A program made the translations under genes and the position numbers. Of a DNA stretch of 22,864 bases, positions 15,701-21,815 are shown piece by piece. The stretch is from DSUN01 sp035527715 (GTDB taxonomy: Bacteria; Planctomycetota; PUPC01; DSUN01): the NCBI GenBank assembly GCA_035527715.1, contig DATKZY010000214.1:1-22864 (forward strand). Reading direction: 5' to 3'. The notes under the pieces were generated by a model. It was not told the origin of the DNA and did no database searches. It worked only from the letters and a program-made list of their open reading frames with translations. Position 1 is the first letter of the stretch, and each line of letters opens with the position of its first letter.

Positions 15701-16010
15701 TGAGCTTCGGCTCGGGGCCGTCGAGGCTGTAGCGTTGACGCATCAGGGCCACGTTGCAGCGCAGCCACCAGGTGTACTTGCCGCCCTCCTTGATGGTGAA
15801 CTTGTACTCCGCCTCGCCTGGGGCGTCCTTGCGGTAGTGCGACAGCCAGTCGCCGCCCGAAAGGGCCTCCGTCTTCACCCGGTGGTACCAGCTATGCTTG
15901 AAGAAGGTGTGGCGGGCCGGCCCCTCGCCCTCGAGCCAGACCGCCTCGCGGGCCAGGGCCTGCGAGGCCACGGCTGCGACGAGAAGGAGCGACGCAAACG
16001 AACGCTTCAC
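12771..16010 (-). CDS. Large secreted glycoside hydrolase (clan GH-A TIM barrel) with two tandem N-terminal modules
   Basis: The protein has 1079 residues from GTG 16010, preceded by GAGGAG. A signal peptide (1-20, ending SQALA) is followed by two copies of a module of about 145 residues (about 24-170 and 214-360). Each contains VWLEGE, a KH-WY motif, LSGG-WLSHY, APGEA-Y, a GGKY-WWLRCNV core, DLKPG and IANHGGIDCM. A Pro/Ala linker (about 184-205) joins them. A catalytic barrel (about 385-800) follows, with acid/base E581 in VEVHNED and nucleophile E774 in LVTEWTQ, then a beta-rich C-terminal part. The GH-A fold is well supported, but the family and substrate are not. The neighbours suggest a hemicellulose side-chain or oligosaccharide enzyme. 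The duplicated module is probably carbohydrate-binding. It is fourth in the operon, 12 bp after the HEPN gene. Confidence 0.85.
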   Translation of the reverse strand: MKRSFASLLLVAAVASQALAREAVWLEGEGPARHTFFKHSWYHRVKTEALSGGDWLSHYRKDAPGEAEYKFTIKEGGKYTWWLRCNVALMRQRYSLDGPEPKLMDLSATEGEKLNIAPQGMDHRILAWVKGGELDLKPGEHTLKLITQSDIANHGGIDCMAFVNFDWKPSGVEKPEGALVQGSKAPPPAEKPPAPAPAGPKLNAEAVEGKGEWVWLEGEAPAKHTFKKHGWYDNVKKDLLSGGEWLSHYNAAAPGEATYEFELKLGGKYAWWLRCNVSLMTQHYRLDGGEPVEMDLTSDVRGRMNLAGKPDHRFIGWVKGGTFDLKPGKHSLTITTSSKIANHGGIDCMCFASFPWAPAGTDRPSLAAGGEPKPDEWFAVLPDDDPFSDKSITDMSRLLDKPAGIHGLVQRKGKDFVFEKTGQPVKFWGMVAGIPDAERLWDQQARLYAKHGVNMIRTHTVQAVVGLLQRDPATGQRALDKAKLDRWDRWFATMKKQGIYATWSSFYPHVVTPDDGYPAELYAELPVLRGGRGSSGLVNFMPQLQDAEWEWLQTLLLHKNPHTGLRYVDDPALAIVEVHNEDCVFWHAPLNQLEPANTKFPRHVAILKRNWMEWLQKRYANDDALKAAWGAGMRQGDSLTNPAMGIYGAWEMDADGPRRNKAEKRRLGDFIRFLAETQRAYYERRQKRLRDLGFRGVTVSTAWRAGGPAADPVNLWADDAMDCITRHNYFGGGAGGHDIAVGKVNNESHMGQPGSHLLAIGFYQVEDKPFLVTEWTQMPPNQWKAEAAPLFAFYLMGLQGLDASYHFAGGRTRMGSGWPDMRSYVSETPHYFGQFPALAFAVHKGHIKEAPLAAARRRTFDEVCQGFDALSQDFSGGGYDNKELVGNLATPMEVLAIGRVTAKIADGLEHSTAVDWAKWWDKGKKVVRSMTGELTWDYGRRVVTLHAPKTQALIGFAAGGDYDLPGVRVQVPTPFVSLLFTPLDDKPLVESRHILITAMARDKQAGAEYNADGTRLLDAGKPPLLMEPVQATLTFKGAPIASVKVVDIYGVPTAKDVARQGNAFTIDGRYATYYYEVKR

Positions 16011-16022
16011 CGTTTGTCTCCT

Positions 16023-16427
16023 CTACGCGGAACCTGCCGCGCCCTCCGCAAGAAGCGGAGCTACGGCCTGGAGGAATAGCTTGGCATCCTCCAAAGCTCT
16101 CTTCGCCTTGGCCGGAGCGATCTGCTTCGCCACGCAACGGCCGCCGGCGTCGCACAATGTGAAGAGCGCGTTGTAGGCGGCCGCCGCCTCGCGGCTCAGG
16201 CCGCCCTTGCGCACGTGGTGCTTGTGCAGATAGGCCCGCACCGCGCCGTGAGCCTCGAAGCGGTTGCCCCCCGTCAACAGCAGGGCCGACGCCGCGAAGA
16301 ACGCCGCGTGATAGGCCGAGGTCGCCGCATAGTCGTCGTGCCCCTGCTCCAGAAGCTCGCCGGCAACCTTCAGCGAGTCCTGGGCCTTCTCCCACAAGTC
16401 CTTCACGTCCTGCTGCGGCTCGCCCAT
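16023..16427 (-). CDS. HEPN-domain protein
   Basis: The 134-residue all-helical protein begins DVKDLWEKAQDSLKVAGELL and continues EQGHDDYAATSAYHAAFFAA, then SALLLTGGNRFEAHGAV and LHKHHVRKG. This matches the HEPN fold (PF05168-like), seen in toxin ribonucleases and in partners of minimal nucleotidyltransferases. The Arg that often precedes the central YYA helix is absent. One RX5H spacing exists (R64, H70), but it is not in the usual position, so nuclease activity is doubtful. No nucleotidyltransferase gene is adjacent. GAGG lies 5 bases before ATG 16427. It is tightly packed between the beta-helix gene (7-bp gap) and the hydrolase gene (12-bp gap), so it is co-expressed with secreted enzymes, which is unusual. 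Its role is unknown. Confidence 0.8.
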   Translation of the reverse strand: MGEPQQDVKDLWEKAQDSLKVAGELLEQGHDDYAATSAYHAAFFAASALLLTGGNRFEAHGAVRAYLHKHHVRKGGLSREAAAAYNALFTLCDAGGRCVAKQIAPAKAKRALEDAKLFLQAVAPLLAEGAAGSA

Positions 16428-16434
16428 CGCTGCC

Positions 16435-17643
16435 TCATTTCTCCTTGAAGATGACGAACGCGGCGAACTCGCCGCTGACGGGCACGGAGATGTTCTCGCC
16501 GCCGCACTTCCCCTCGAGGACTGGCTTGCCGAAGAGGTCCTTGGGGTCGTAGAGGCGGAAGGCGTCGCCGGGCTTGAGGAACGGGGCGACGGGCACCTGC
16601 ACTTCCGTCGCCCCGTCCCAGTTGTAGATGGCCAGGTGGGCGCGGGCGGGGTTGTGCTTGCTGGGGATAAGCACGGCCTTCGCTCCGGCTGGGCGCTTCG
16701 CGCCCTTCGCGAGCACCAGGTTCCCCTCGTTGACGGCCTTCTTGTACTTGTTGATGCTCAGGCCGCCGTTGACGATGACGTTGTCGCGGACCTCGCAGTC
16801 CTCGTTCTCGGGGGCGTTGTAGCCGATCTGCATGCTGACGTTGTGAAGATAGTTCCCCAGGACGCGGATGTTGTGGCTGGGCTTCCCGCCGCCCACGAGG
16901 AACGTGCCGAGGCCATACGCGATGTTGACCGTGATGAGGTAGTTATCCACGTCGGCGCGGCTCGAGCCGTAGGCGTGCATGGTGTAGGTGCCGTTGTAGC
17001 GGCAGGTGAGGATGCAGTTGGCGATGGTCTTGATGCCGTCCTTGTTCTGCGTGTAGATGCAGTGGCCGTGGCCGCGGTCGGGCGCGAGCCAGCCATTGTT
17101 GTAGATCACGCAGCCGTAGATTTCGCAATCGGTTTCGGACTTCCAGCAACTGATCCCCTGGCGGCAGTCGTGGATGGCGAGGTGGATGTACTTGCAGTTC
17201 TTCCCGCCGAACATGTTCAGGCCGCCCCACGGGCGGTCGAAGTCCTTGGGGTGCGAGCCGCCCGTCTCGATCTTCTCGGGGTTCGGCTCCGAGACCATGA
17301 TTTCCAGGTCGCGTATCCACACGTGGGCCGAGGGCGCCTGGACGGCGAGGCCGCCGTCAATCGTCGCGCGGGCGCCGGGCGTGGGCCGGACGTGGACCGG
17401 CTGCTCCTCGGTGCCGACGAGGCGGACGTCGAATTGCTCCTTCGGCCGCCGCTTGTAGGTGCCGGCGAGCAGACAGAGCGTGTCGCCGGGCGCCAGCTTC
17501 TGCTTGCCGTCGAGCGCCGACTCGATGTCCCACGGCGCGTCCTTGGAGCCGGCGTTGGTTCGCTTGCCCTCCGGCCCGACATACCATTCGGCGGCATTGG
17601 CTACGGCGGCCAGAGCCACGATGATCGCGAGAGGTCTCGACAT
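16435..17643 (-). CDS. Secreted right-handed parallel beta-helix protein (possible polysaccharide lyase/hydrolase)
   Basis: The protein has 402 residues. ATG 17643 is preceded by AAGGAG with a 5-base spacer. A signal peptide (1-18, ending ANAA) leads into EWYVGPEG, the common opening of secreted beta-helix proteins, then a PGDTLCLLAGTYK segment. Repeating short strands with Asn turns follow (CKYIHLAIHDC, CEIYGCVIYNNG, DNYLITVNIAYG, NIRVLGNYLHN, CEVRDNVIVNGG), giving a helix at about 40-300, then a beta-sandwich-like tail. Beta-helix enzymes in such loci include pectate lyases, GH28-like enzymes and xylan- or rhamnogalacturonan-active lyases. No diagnostic catalytic set was identified, so activity is open. 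It starts 10 bp after the GH10 gene and is second in the operon. Confidence 0.8.
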   Translation of the reverse strand: MSRPLAIIVALAAVANAAEWYVGPEGKRTNAGSKDAPWDIESALDGKQKLAPGDTLCLLAGTYKRRPKEQFDVRLVGTEEQPVHVRPTPGARATIDGGLAVQAPSAHVWIRDLEIMVSEPNPEKIETGGSHPKDFDRPWGGLNMFGGKNCKYIHLAIHDCRQGISCWKSETDCEIYGCVIYNNGWLAPDRGHGHCIYTQNKDGIKTIANCILTCRYNGTYTMHAYGSSRADVDNYLITVNIAYGLGTFLVGGGKPSHNIRVLGNYLHNVSMQIGYNAPENEDCEVRDNVIVNGGLSINKYKKAVNEGNLVLAKGAKRPAGAKAVLIPSKHNPARAHLAIYNWDGATEVQVPVAPFLKPGDAFRLYDPKDLFGKPVLEGKCGGENISVPVSGEFAAFVIFKEK

Positions 17644-17653
17644 GGCTTCTCCT

Positions 17654-19300
17654 TCAGGGCAGCTTGATCGCGAGTTCGCCCTTGTCTCCCTTGGCCAGGT
17701 GGAGTTCGGCCTTCGCGCCTGCCGCGGACACGGCGTAGCGCCCGAAGAAGCCACGGAAGGCGAGGCGCCCCTCGGCGTCGGTCTTGCCCTCGATGCGGGT
17801 GTGCCAGGTCTCGTGAATGAGTTTCTTCAGGGCGTCGTAGGCGGGCTTGGGGCTGAGGTCCTTGCGCAACAACCCGCCGCCGGGCAGCCACGAGCCGTCG
17901 TCGCAGAGGTCCCACCAGGTGATGCCGCGCAGGGCGGGATGGGCGAAGCAGACGGTGTAGAACTTGACGGCGTAATCGGCCTGGGCCGTCTCGTCCCACT
18001 TCCCCTGCACGTGTGAGCCCGTGATGGGTTGCCCGCCTGAGCAGGGAGAGTACTCGGTGATGTGAAGCTCCTTGCCCAGCGCAGCATAGCGGTCGAGGAT
18101 GCGTCGCACCTGGTCGAGAGGGAAGCGCATGGGGCGCGGCTCGTGGGCTTGGATCCCGATGCCGTCGAAGGGCACGCCGTCCTTGAGCGCCTTCTGGAGC
18201 AGGTCGAAGAAGGGCGGGTAGCCGTTGGCCAGGACGTAGTAGTCGTTGACGATGAGATAGGCTTTGGGGTCGGCCTCGCGCGCCCAGCGATACGGCTCGT
18301 CAATCTTCACGCCGCGCACGTGGGCCGGCTCGTTCACGACCTCCCAGAAGTCAATCTTGCCGCTGTAGCGTTGCATGATCTCGGTGACGCGCTGCTTCTG
18401 GACGTCGGGCGGGGGCTGCTGGTTGTTGGCCCAGGTGGGCTTGCCGGCCTCGTGGTCCCAGAGGAGGGGGTGGCCTTTCATGCGGATGCCGTGTTCCATG
18501 CACCAGGCGACGAGTTTGTCGGTGTTGGGGTAGTTGGGCTTGCCGCGCTCGCGTTCGTAGCCGCGCCAGTAGAAGGGCAGGGTGGCGTAGTTGAAGAGGT
18601 CGGCGAAGCGGCGGGCGTAGGCGTCGTTCTTCTCAGGCGTGTTGTAGCGGCCGAACTTGTAGATGTTGCAGCCGAAGAGGAAGTCGTGGCGGGTCTGCTC
18701 GATGGTCACGGCGGCGTCGGCGACGGGCTTGCCTGCCGCGTCCACGACGCGCACCGCCGCGTCGCCCTTGCGGTTCACCTCGACGTCCTTGCGTGCCTGC
18801 TCGACGATGGCGTCCTCGGTCTTCTGGGCGTCCACGGTGAGTTCCTTCGGGTCAGCCCGTACGGGCTCGGGCGCGCCCGCGAGGGGGCGAATCTCGATCT
18901 TATCGAGGTACAGATTCCTGTCCTCGTTGCCCGCGACGGCGTCGTTGGTGAAGGCGACGCCAAGGGTGTGGAGGCCGGCGGGTACGTCGAGCTTGAAGCC
19001 GTAGTCGGCGAATTCCCGCTTGTCCACGGTCACGGCCTGCTTCGCCTGGCCGTCGAGGACGAGTTCCATTCTCGGCCACACGCCCTTCGCGGGGGTGCCG
19101 TAGGCGCGGACGATGATCTCGTACGTGCCTGCCTTCTCGAAGCGCAGGCGTTCGCCGACCGTGCCGTTGCTCCAGAGGTTCCAGCCGGCGGGCGTCGCGC
19201 CGCCCTCGGTGCGCACGCTGGCCTGCTCGGCCTCGATGGTGAGCGCGAGGACAGAACTGGCCCACGCAACAAGTGCAGGCAGGCAAAGCGCGCCTCTCAC
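17654..19300 (-). CDS. Secreted GH10 endo-beta-1,4-xylanase with N-terminal carbohydrate-binding module
   Basis: The protein has 548 residues from GTG 19300, chosen because AAAGGAG lies 6 bases upstream and a signal peptide (1-19, ending VLA) follows at once. Residues about 21-138 form a jelly-roll module (GTVGERLRFEKAGTYEIIVR, then YGTPAKGVWP, ending NLYLDKIEI) resembling the xylan-binding CBM36/CBM60 type. A linker with a short carboxypeptidase-regulatory-like stretch (about 180-200) precedes the GH10 barrel (about 205-495). The acid/base is E324 in WEVVNEP and the nucleophile E415 in LHITEYS. KGHPLLWD and ITWWDL are typical GH10 strands. A short beta domain ends the protein. The enzyme should cut internal xylan linkages outside the cytoplasm. 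It is first in the five-gene operon and is preceded by a candidate promoter. Confidence 0.92.
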   Translation of the reverse strand: MRGALCLPALVAWASSVLALTIEAEQASVRTEGGATPAGWNLWSNGTVGERLRFEKAGTYEIIVRAYGTPAKGVWPRMELVLDGQAKQAVTVDKREFADYGFKLDVPAGLHTLGVAFTNDAVAGNEDRNLYLDKIEIRPLAGAPEPVRADPKELTVDAQKTEDAIVEQARKDVEVNRKGDAAVRVVDAAGKPVADAAVTIEQTRHDFLFGCNIYKFGRYNTPEKNDAYARRFADLFNYATLPFYWRGYERERGKPNYPNTDKLVAWCMEHGIRMKGHPLLWDHEAGKPTWANNQQPPPDVQKQRVTEIMQRYSGKIDFWEVVNEPAHVRGVKIDEPYRWAREADPKAYLIVNDYYVLANGYPPFFDLLQKALKDGVPFDGIGIQAHEPRPMRFPLDQVRRILDRYAALGKELHITEYSPCSGGQPITGSHVQGKWDETAQADYAVKFYTVCFAHPALRGITWWDLCDDGSWLPGGGLLRKDLSPKPAYDALKKLIHETWHTRIEGKTDAEGRLAFRGFFGRYAVSAAGAKAELHLAKGDKGELAIKLP

Positions 19301-19332
19301 CTTCTTCTCCTTTCGCTGTCCGATGCCGCTAC

Positions 19333-19361
19333 ATGGTGTCATTCCCCCGCCCGCTTGTCAA
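19333..19361 (-). promoter_or_regulatory. Candidate promoter for the xylan operon
   Basis: Minus strand: a perfect TTGACA (19356-19361), a 17-bp spacer and a weak CACCAT (19333-19338). It lies about 35 bp before the GTG start of the GH10 gene. The strong -35 with a poor -10 would suit an activator-dependent promoter. Confidence 0.4.
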
Positions 19362-19367
19362 TCGCGG

Positions 19368-19396
19368 TTGCTCCGCGGTGGGCACTTGCATACAAT
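19368..19396 (+). promoter_or_regulatory. Candidate promoter for the sulfatase-like gene
   Basis: TTGCTC (19368-19373), a 17-bp spacer and TACAAT (19391-19396). The start codon is at 19436. Its -35 box lies 6 bp from that of the divergent xylan-operon promoter, so one regulator could control both. Confidence 0.45.
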
Positions 19397-19435
19397 CGCG
19401 GGTGTACCCCTCACCTTCGCGGAAAGGATCGAAGA

Positions 19436-20791
19436 ATGAACATCGTCGTCGTGATGCTCGATTCGCTGCGGCAGGACCATGTGAGCTTCTACGGGTGGGA
19501 CGGCTGCCCCGTGAAGACGCCGCACCTGGATGCCCTCGCCGCTGAGGCCGTTGCCTTCGACAACATCTACCCCGAGGGCCTGCCGACGATCCCCGTGCGC
19601 ACGGACCTGATGACGGGCCAAAGCTCGCTCACGAACCGCACGTGGCAGCCCCTCATGCCCACCGACGTCACGCTCGCCCAGGTCCTCCGCAAAGAGGGCT
19701 ATCTCACCGCGCTCGTGGCCGACACCTACCATCTGTTCAAGCCCGACATGAACTTCCACCGCGCGTTCGAGATCTTCCACTGGGTTCGGGGCGCCGAGTA
19801 CGACTCGTGCAAGGCCGGCCCGCCGCGCCACCTGAAGCTCGAGGACCACCTGACCCCCCGCATGCCGGAGAACTGGCGCAACGTGGTCATGAACGCTCTC
19901 CGCAACCTCGACGGCCGCGAGAAGCCCGAGGACTTCCCCTGCTGGCACACGATGGAACGCGCCGCCCGCGTGCTCGACGACGCCCGCCGGGACGGCCGGC
20001 CCCTCTTCCTCTGGATTGACACCTTCCAGCCCCACGAGCCCTGGTGCCCGCCAGCGAAGTTCGACCTCTACGGCGACAAGGGCTACCGCGGCCCCAAGGT
20101 GGTCATGCCTCCCGGCGGCCCGGCCGACAAGTGGGGCAACCCCGAACAAATCCAGCGCACCCGCAGCCTCTACGCCGGCGAGGCCGCCTACACCGACCAC
20201 TGCTGCGGCCACCTCTTCCAGGCCATGCGCCAGCTCGGGTACTTCGACGACACCGCCCTCGTCATCCTCTCGGACCATGGCCACCCGCTGAGCGACCACG
20301 GGAAGTTCCTCAAAGGCCCCGACCGCATGTACAGCGAGCTGCTCAAGGTGCCCTTCATCGTGCGGCTGCCGCGCGGCCAGCACGGGGGCCGCCGCGTGAG
20401 CGCCCTGGGCCGCTTCCCCGACCTGATGCCCACGCTCCTGGACCTCGCCGACCTGGGGGCGAACAACCTGGCCCTTGCGGGCAGGAACCTCCGGCCCGTG
20501 CTCGACGGCACGGGCGCCTCGCCCTACGCCGCCACCGTGAGCGGCTTCTTCCCCGCCGTGGACCGCTGCATCCGCAACGAGCGATACTCGTACGTCGTCC
20601 GCCCCGAGGGCCAGGCCCACGAGCTTTACGACCTCCTGGCCGACCCCCGCGAGCGCGGGAACATCATAGACGCGGGCAAAGATGTCGCGGAGGAGCTGCT
20701 CAACGAGATCGGCGTCGCGTACTTCGGCCGCCAGGCCAAGCCGCGCGGGGTCCAGGGCACCTACGAACTGGCGCACACCGCGCTGGCCTGA
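19436..20791 (+). CDS. Sulfatase-like hydrolase of the alkaline phosphatase superfamily (formylglycine Cys absent)
   Basis: The protein has 451 residues. ATG 19436 follows GAAAGGA (19422-19428). The fold is clear: MNIVVVMLDSLRQDHVSFYG (metal ligand D9), TPHLDALAAEAVAFDN, a nucleophile segment ending MTG, FLWIDTFQPHEPW, and the metal-binding LSDHG (D280-H281). It ends with the ELYDLLADPRERGN block of the sulfatase family. In active sulfatases a Cys or Ser in C/S-x-P-S/A-R is converted to formylglycine. Here the segment reads PTIPVRTDLMTG, with Thr51 at that position. Thr is the nucleophile in phosphatase and phosphotransferase branches, so this may be a phosphodiester or phosphonate hydrolase rather than a sulfatase. 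No signal peptide is present, so it is probably cytoplasmic. It diverges from the xylan operon. Confidence 0.85.
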   Translation: MNIVVVMLDSLRQDHVSFYGWDGCPVKTPHLDALAAEAVAFDNIYPEGLPTIPVRTDLMTGQSSLTNRTWQPLMPTDVTLAQVLRKEGYLTALVADTYHLFKPDMNFHRAFEIFHWVRGAEYDSCKAGPPRHLKLEDHLTPRMPENWRNVVMNALRNLDGREKPEDFPCWHTMERAARVLDDARRDGRPLFLWIDTFQPHEPWCPPAKFDLYGDKGYRGPKVVMPPGGPADKWGNPEQIQRTRSLYAGEAAYTDHCCGHLFQAMRQLGYFDDTALVILSDHGHPLSDHGKFLKGPDRMYSELLKVPFIVRLPRGQHGGRRVSALGRFPDLMPTLLDLADLGANNLALAGRNLRPVLDGTGASPYAATVSGFFPAVDRCIRNERYSYVVRPEGQAHELYDLLADPRERGNIIDAGKDVAEELLNEIGVAYFGRQAKPRGVQGTYELAHTALA

Positions 20792-20863
20792 CGCGTGCAC
20801 GGCGCGCGCCGGCCCGCATGCTGTAAGGGGAGCCACGGCCTCAGGCGACACGTAACGCCGCCC

Positions 20864-21067
20864 TCACGCCACCGCGCTGGCCGCCGGGATGCTGAGCGCT
20901 CGCAGGAGCTGCTCCCACTCGCACCGCGCCACTGCCCAGAACCCCAGCCGAATCTCCCGCGATACACCCTCCTCCGTGCAACGCAGGATGCATATCGTTT
21001 CGCCCAAGTGCACCACGTCCAGGCAGGGATGGCCCTCTACCCGCTCAAGGAACTCTTGGATCGTCAT
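20864..21067 (-). CDS. Small hypothetical protein
   Basis: I do not recognise this 67-residue protein, which begins MTIQEFLERVEGHPCLDVVH and ends near WEQLLRALSIPAASAVA. GGAG lies 9 bases before ATG 21067, and a plausible promoter is 80 bp further upstream, which supports a real gene. It has no membrane segment. Two Cys in the ICILRC stretch and the Cys in ARCEW are its only striking residues. It is convergent with the sulfatase-like gene (73 bp apart) and could be an orphan. Confidence 0.5.
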   Translation of the reverse strand: MTIQEFLERVEGHPCLDVVHLGETICILRCTEEGVSREIRLGFWAVARCEWEQLLRALSIPAASAVA

Positions 21068-21146
21068 TCGCGACTGCTCCACCGACCTACGCCTCCCGCG
21101 TGACCATCGGACTTCGGCAACCGATGCCCGAAAGAGACAGGGAAGA

Positions 21147-21175
21147 TGTGTACACAATTCCTTGGGGGATGTCAA
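21147..21175 (-). promoter_or_regulatory. Promoter with palindrome on the -10 box
   Basis: Minus strand: a perfect TTGACA (21170-21175), a 17-bp spacer and TACACA (21147-21152). The -10 box lies within the perfect 10-bp palindrome TGTGTACACA (21147-21156), a possible repressor site. It points at the 67-residue gene. The rest of 21176-21288 shows nothing recognisable. Confidence 0.4.
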
Positions 21176-21288
21176 GGCCCAGCCAGAAGATATTGTGGAA
21201 CCGTGCCGCGCCTTGCATCCGAGCTCCTGACACAGGCAACGTGGGCCAGGTGGGCTCCTCGATGGGGCGGCGGACACCCCGGGGCGTT

Positions 21289-21783
21289 TCACAGGTAGTT
21301 GTGGATCAGCCTCTGCGCCAGCGGCGGCAGCCGCAGCCAGTCCCGCACCTCGTACCGGTTCCCGTCCACGTCCTTGATGACGATCCTGCGGCGCCCCATG
21401 CGACGAATGTTGTGGAGGACGTGTCGGACCTCGAACGTCCGTGCGCCGCGGTCCGTCTCCACCTCCCACGTCACGACGTTCAGCTCCTCGCGGATGTCGT
21501 GGATGTCGGTGACGAGGGGCATGAAGTACGAACGTTCGAGGACCTCGGCAAGGACCCGCCGGGACTCCGCGTCGAGCGCCGGGAGGCTCTCGATCATGCC
21601 CAGCTCCTCGCCCGCCTCGTCGCGCACGGCCACCATGTGGCCGGCCCGCGTGAGCGGGAACGCGGAGAGCACGGCGCCCACGACGTGCTCGGTCCCGCCC
21701 CGGACCATGACCACGTGGCCGGTTGGCCGCCGTCGGAACCGCACGTCCTGAGGCTCGATCACGAAGTCGTCGTTGGCGCTCAT
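21289..21783 (-). CDS. DUF1854 family protein
   Basis: The protein has 164 residues from ATG 21783, 32 bp after the ABC transporter gene, with only a weak ribosome-binding site. Recognisable DUF1854 features are AFPLTRAGHMVAVRDEAGEE, a LGMIESLPALDAESRRVL stretch, YFMPLVTDI, WEVETDRGARTFEV, HNIRRMGRRRIVIKDVDGNR and YEVRDWLRLPPLAQR. The family has no membrane segment and no assigned chemistry. In other bacteria it is encoded beside an ABC exporter, in some genomes near cyanophycin genes. Here too it follows an ABC exporter, so it is probably an accessory or regulatory partner. No cyanophycin genes are in the window. Confidence 0.8.
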   Translation of the reverse strand: MSANDDFVIEPQDVRFRRRPTGHVVMVRGGTEHVVGAVLSAFPLTRAGHMVAVRDEAGEELGMIESLPALDAESRRVLAEVLERSYFMPLVTDIHDIREELNVVTWEVETDRGARTFEVRHVLHNIRRMGRRRIVIKDVDGNRYEVRDWLRLPPLAQRLIHNYL

Positions 21784-21815
21784 CGTGGGCTGTCTTCCGT
21801 TCCCCCTGCCCGCGG

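Noticed and set aside
18062..19435. N-terminal extension that would fuse about 458 residues to the sulfatase-like protein
   Set aside because: The extension is antisense to GH10 and has no homology; ATG 19436 has a good ribosome-binding site and starts the family sequence exactly.
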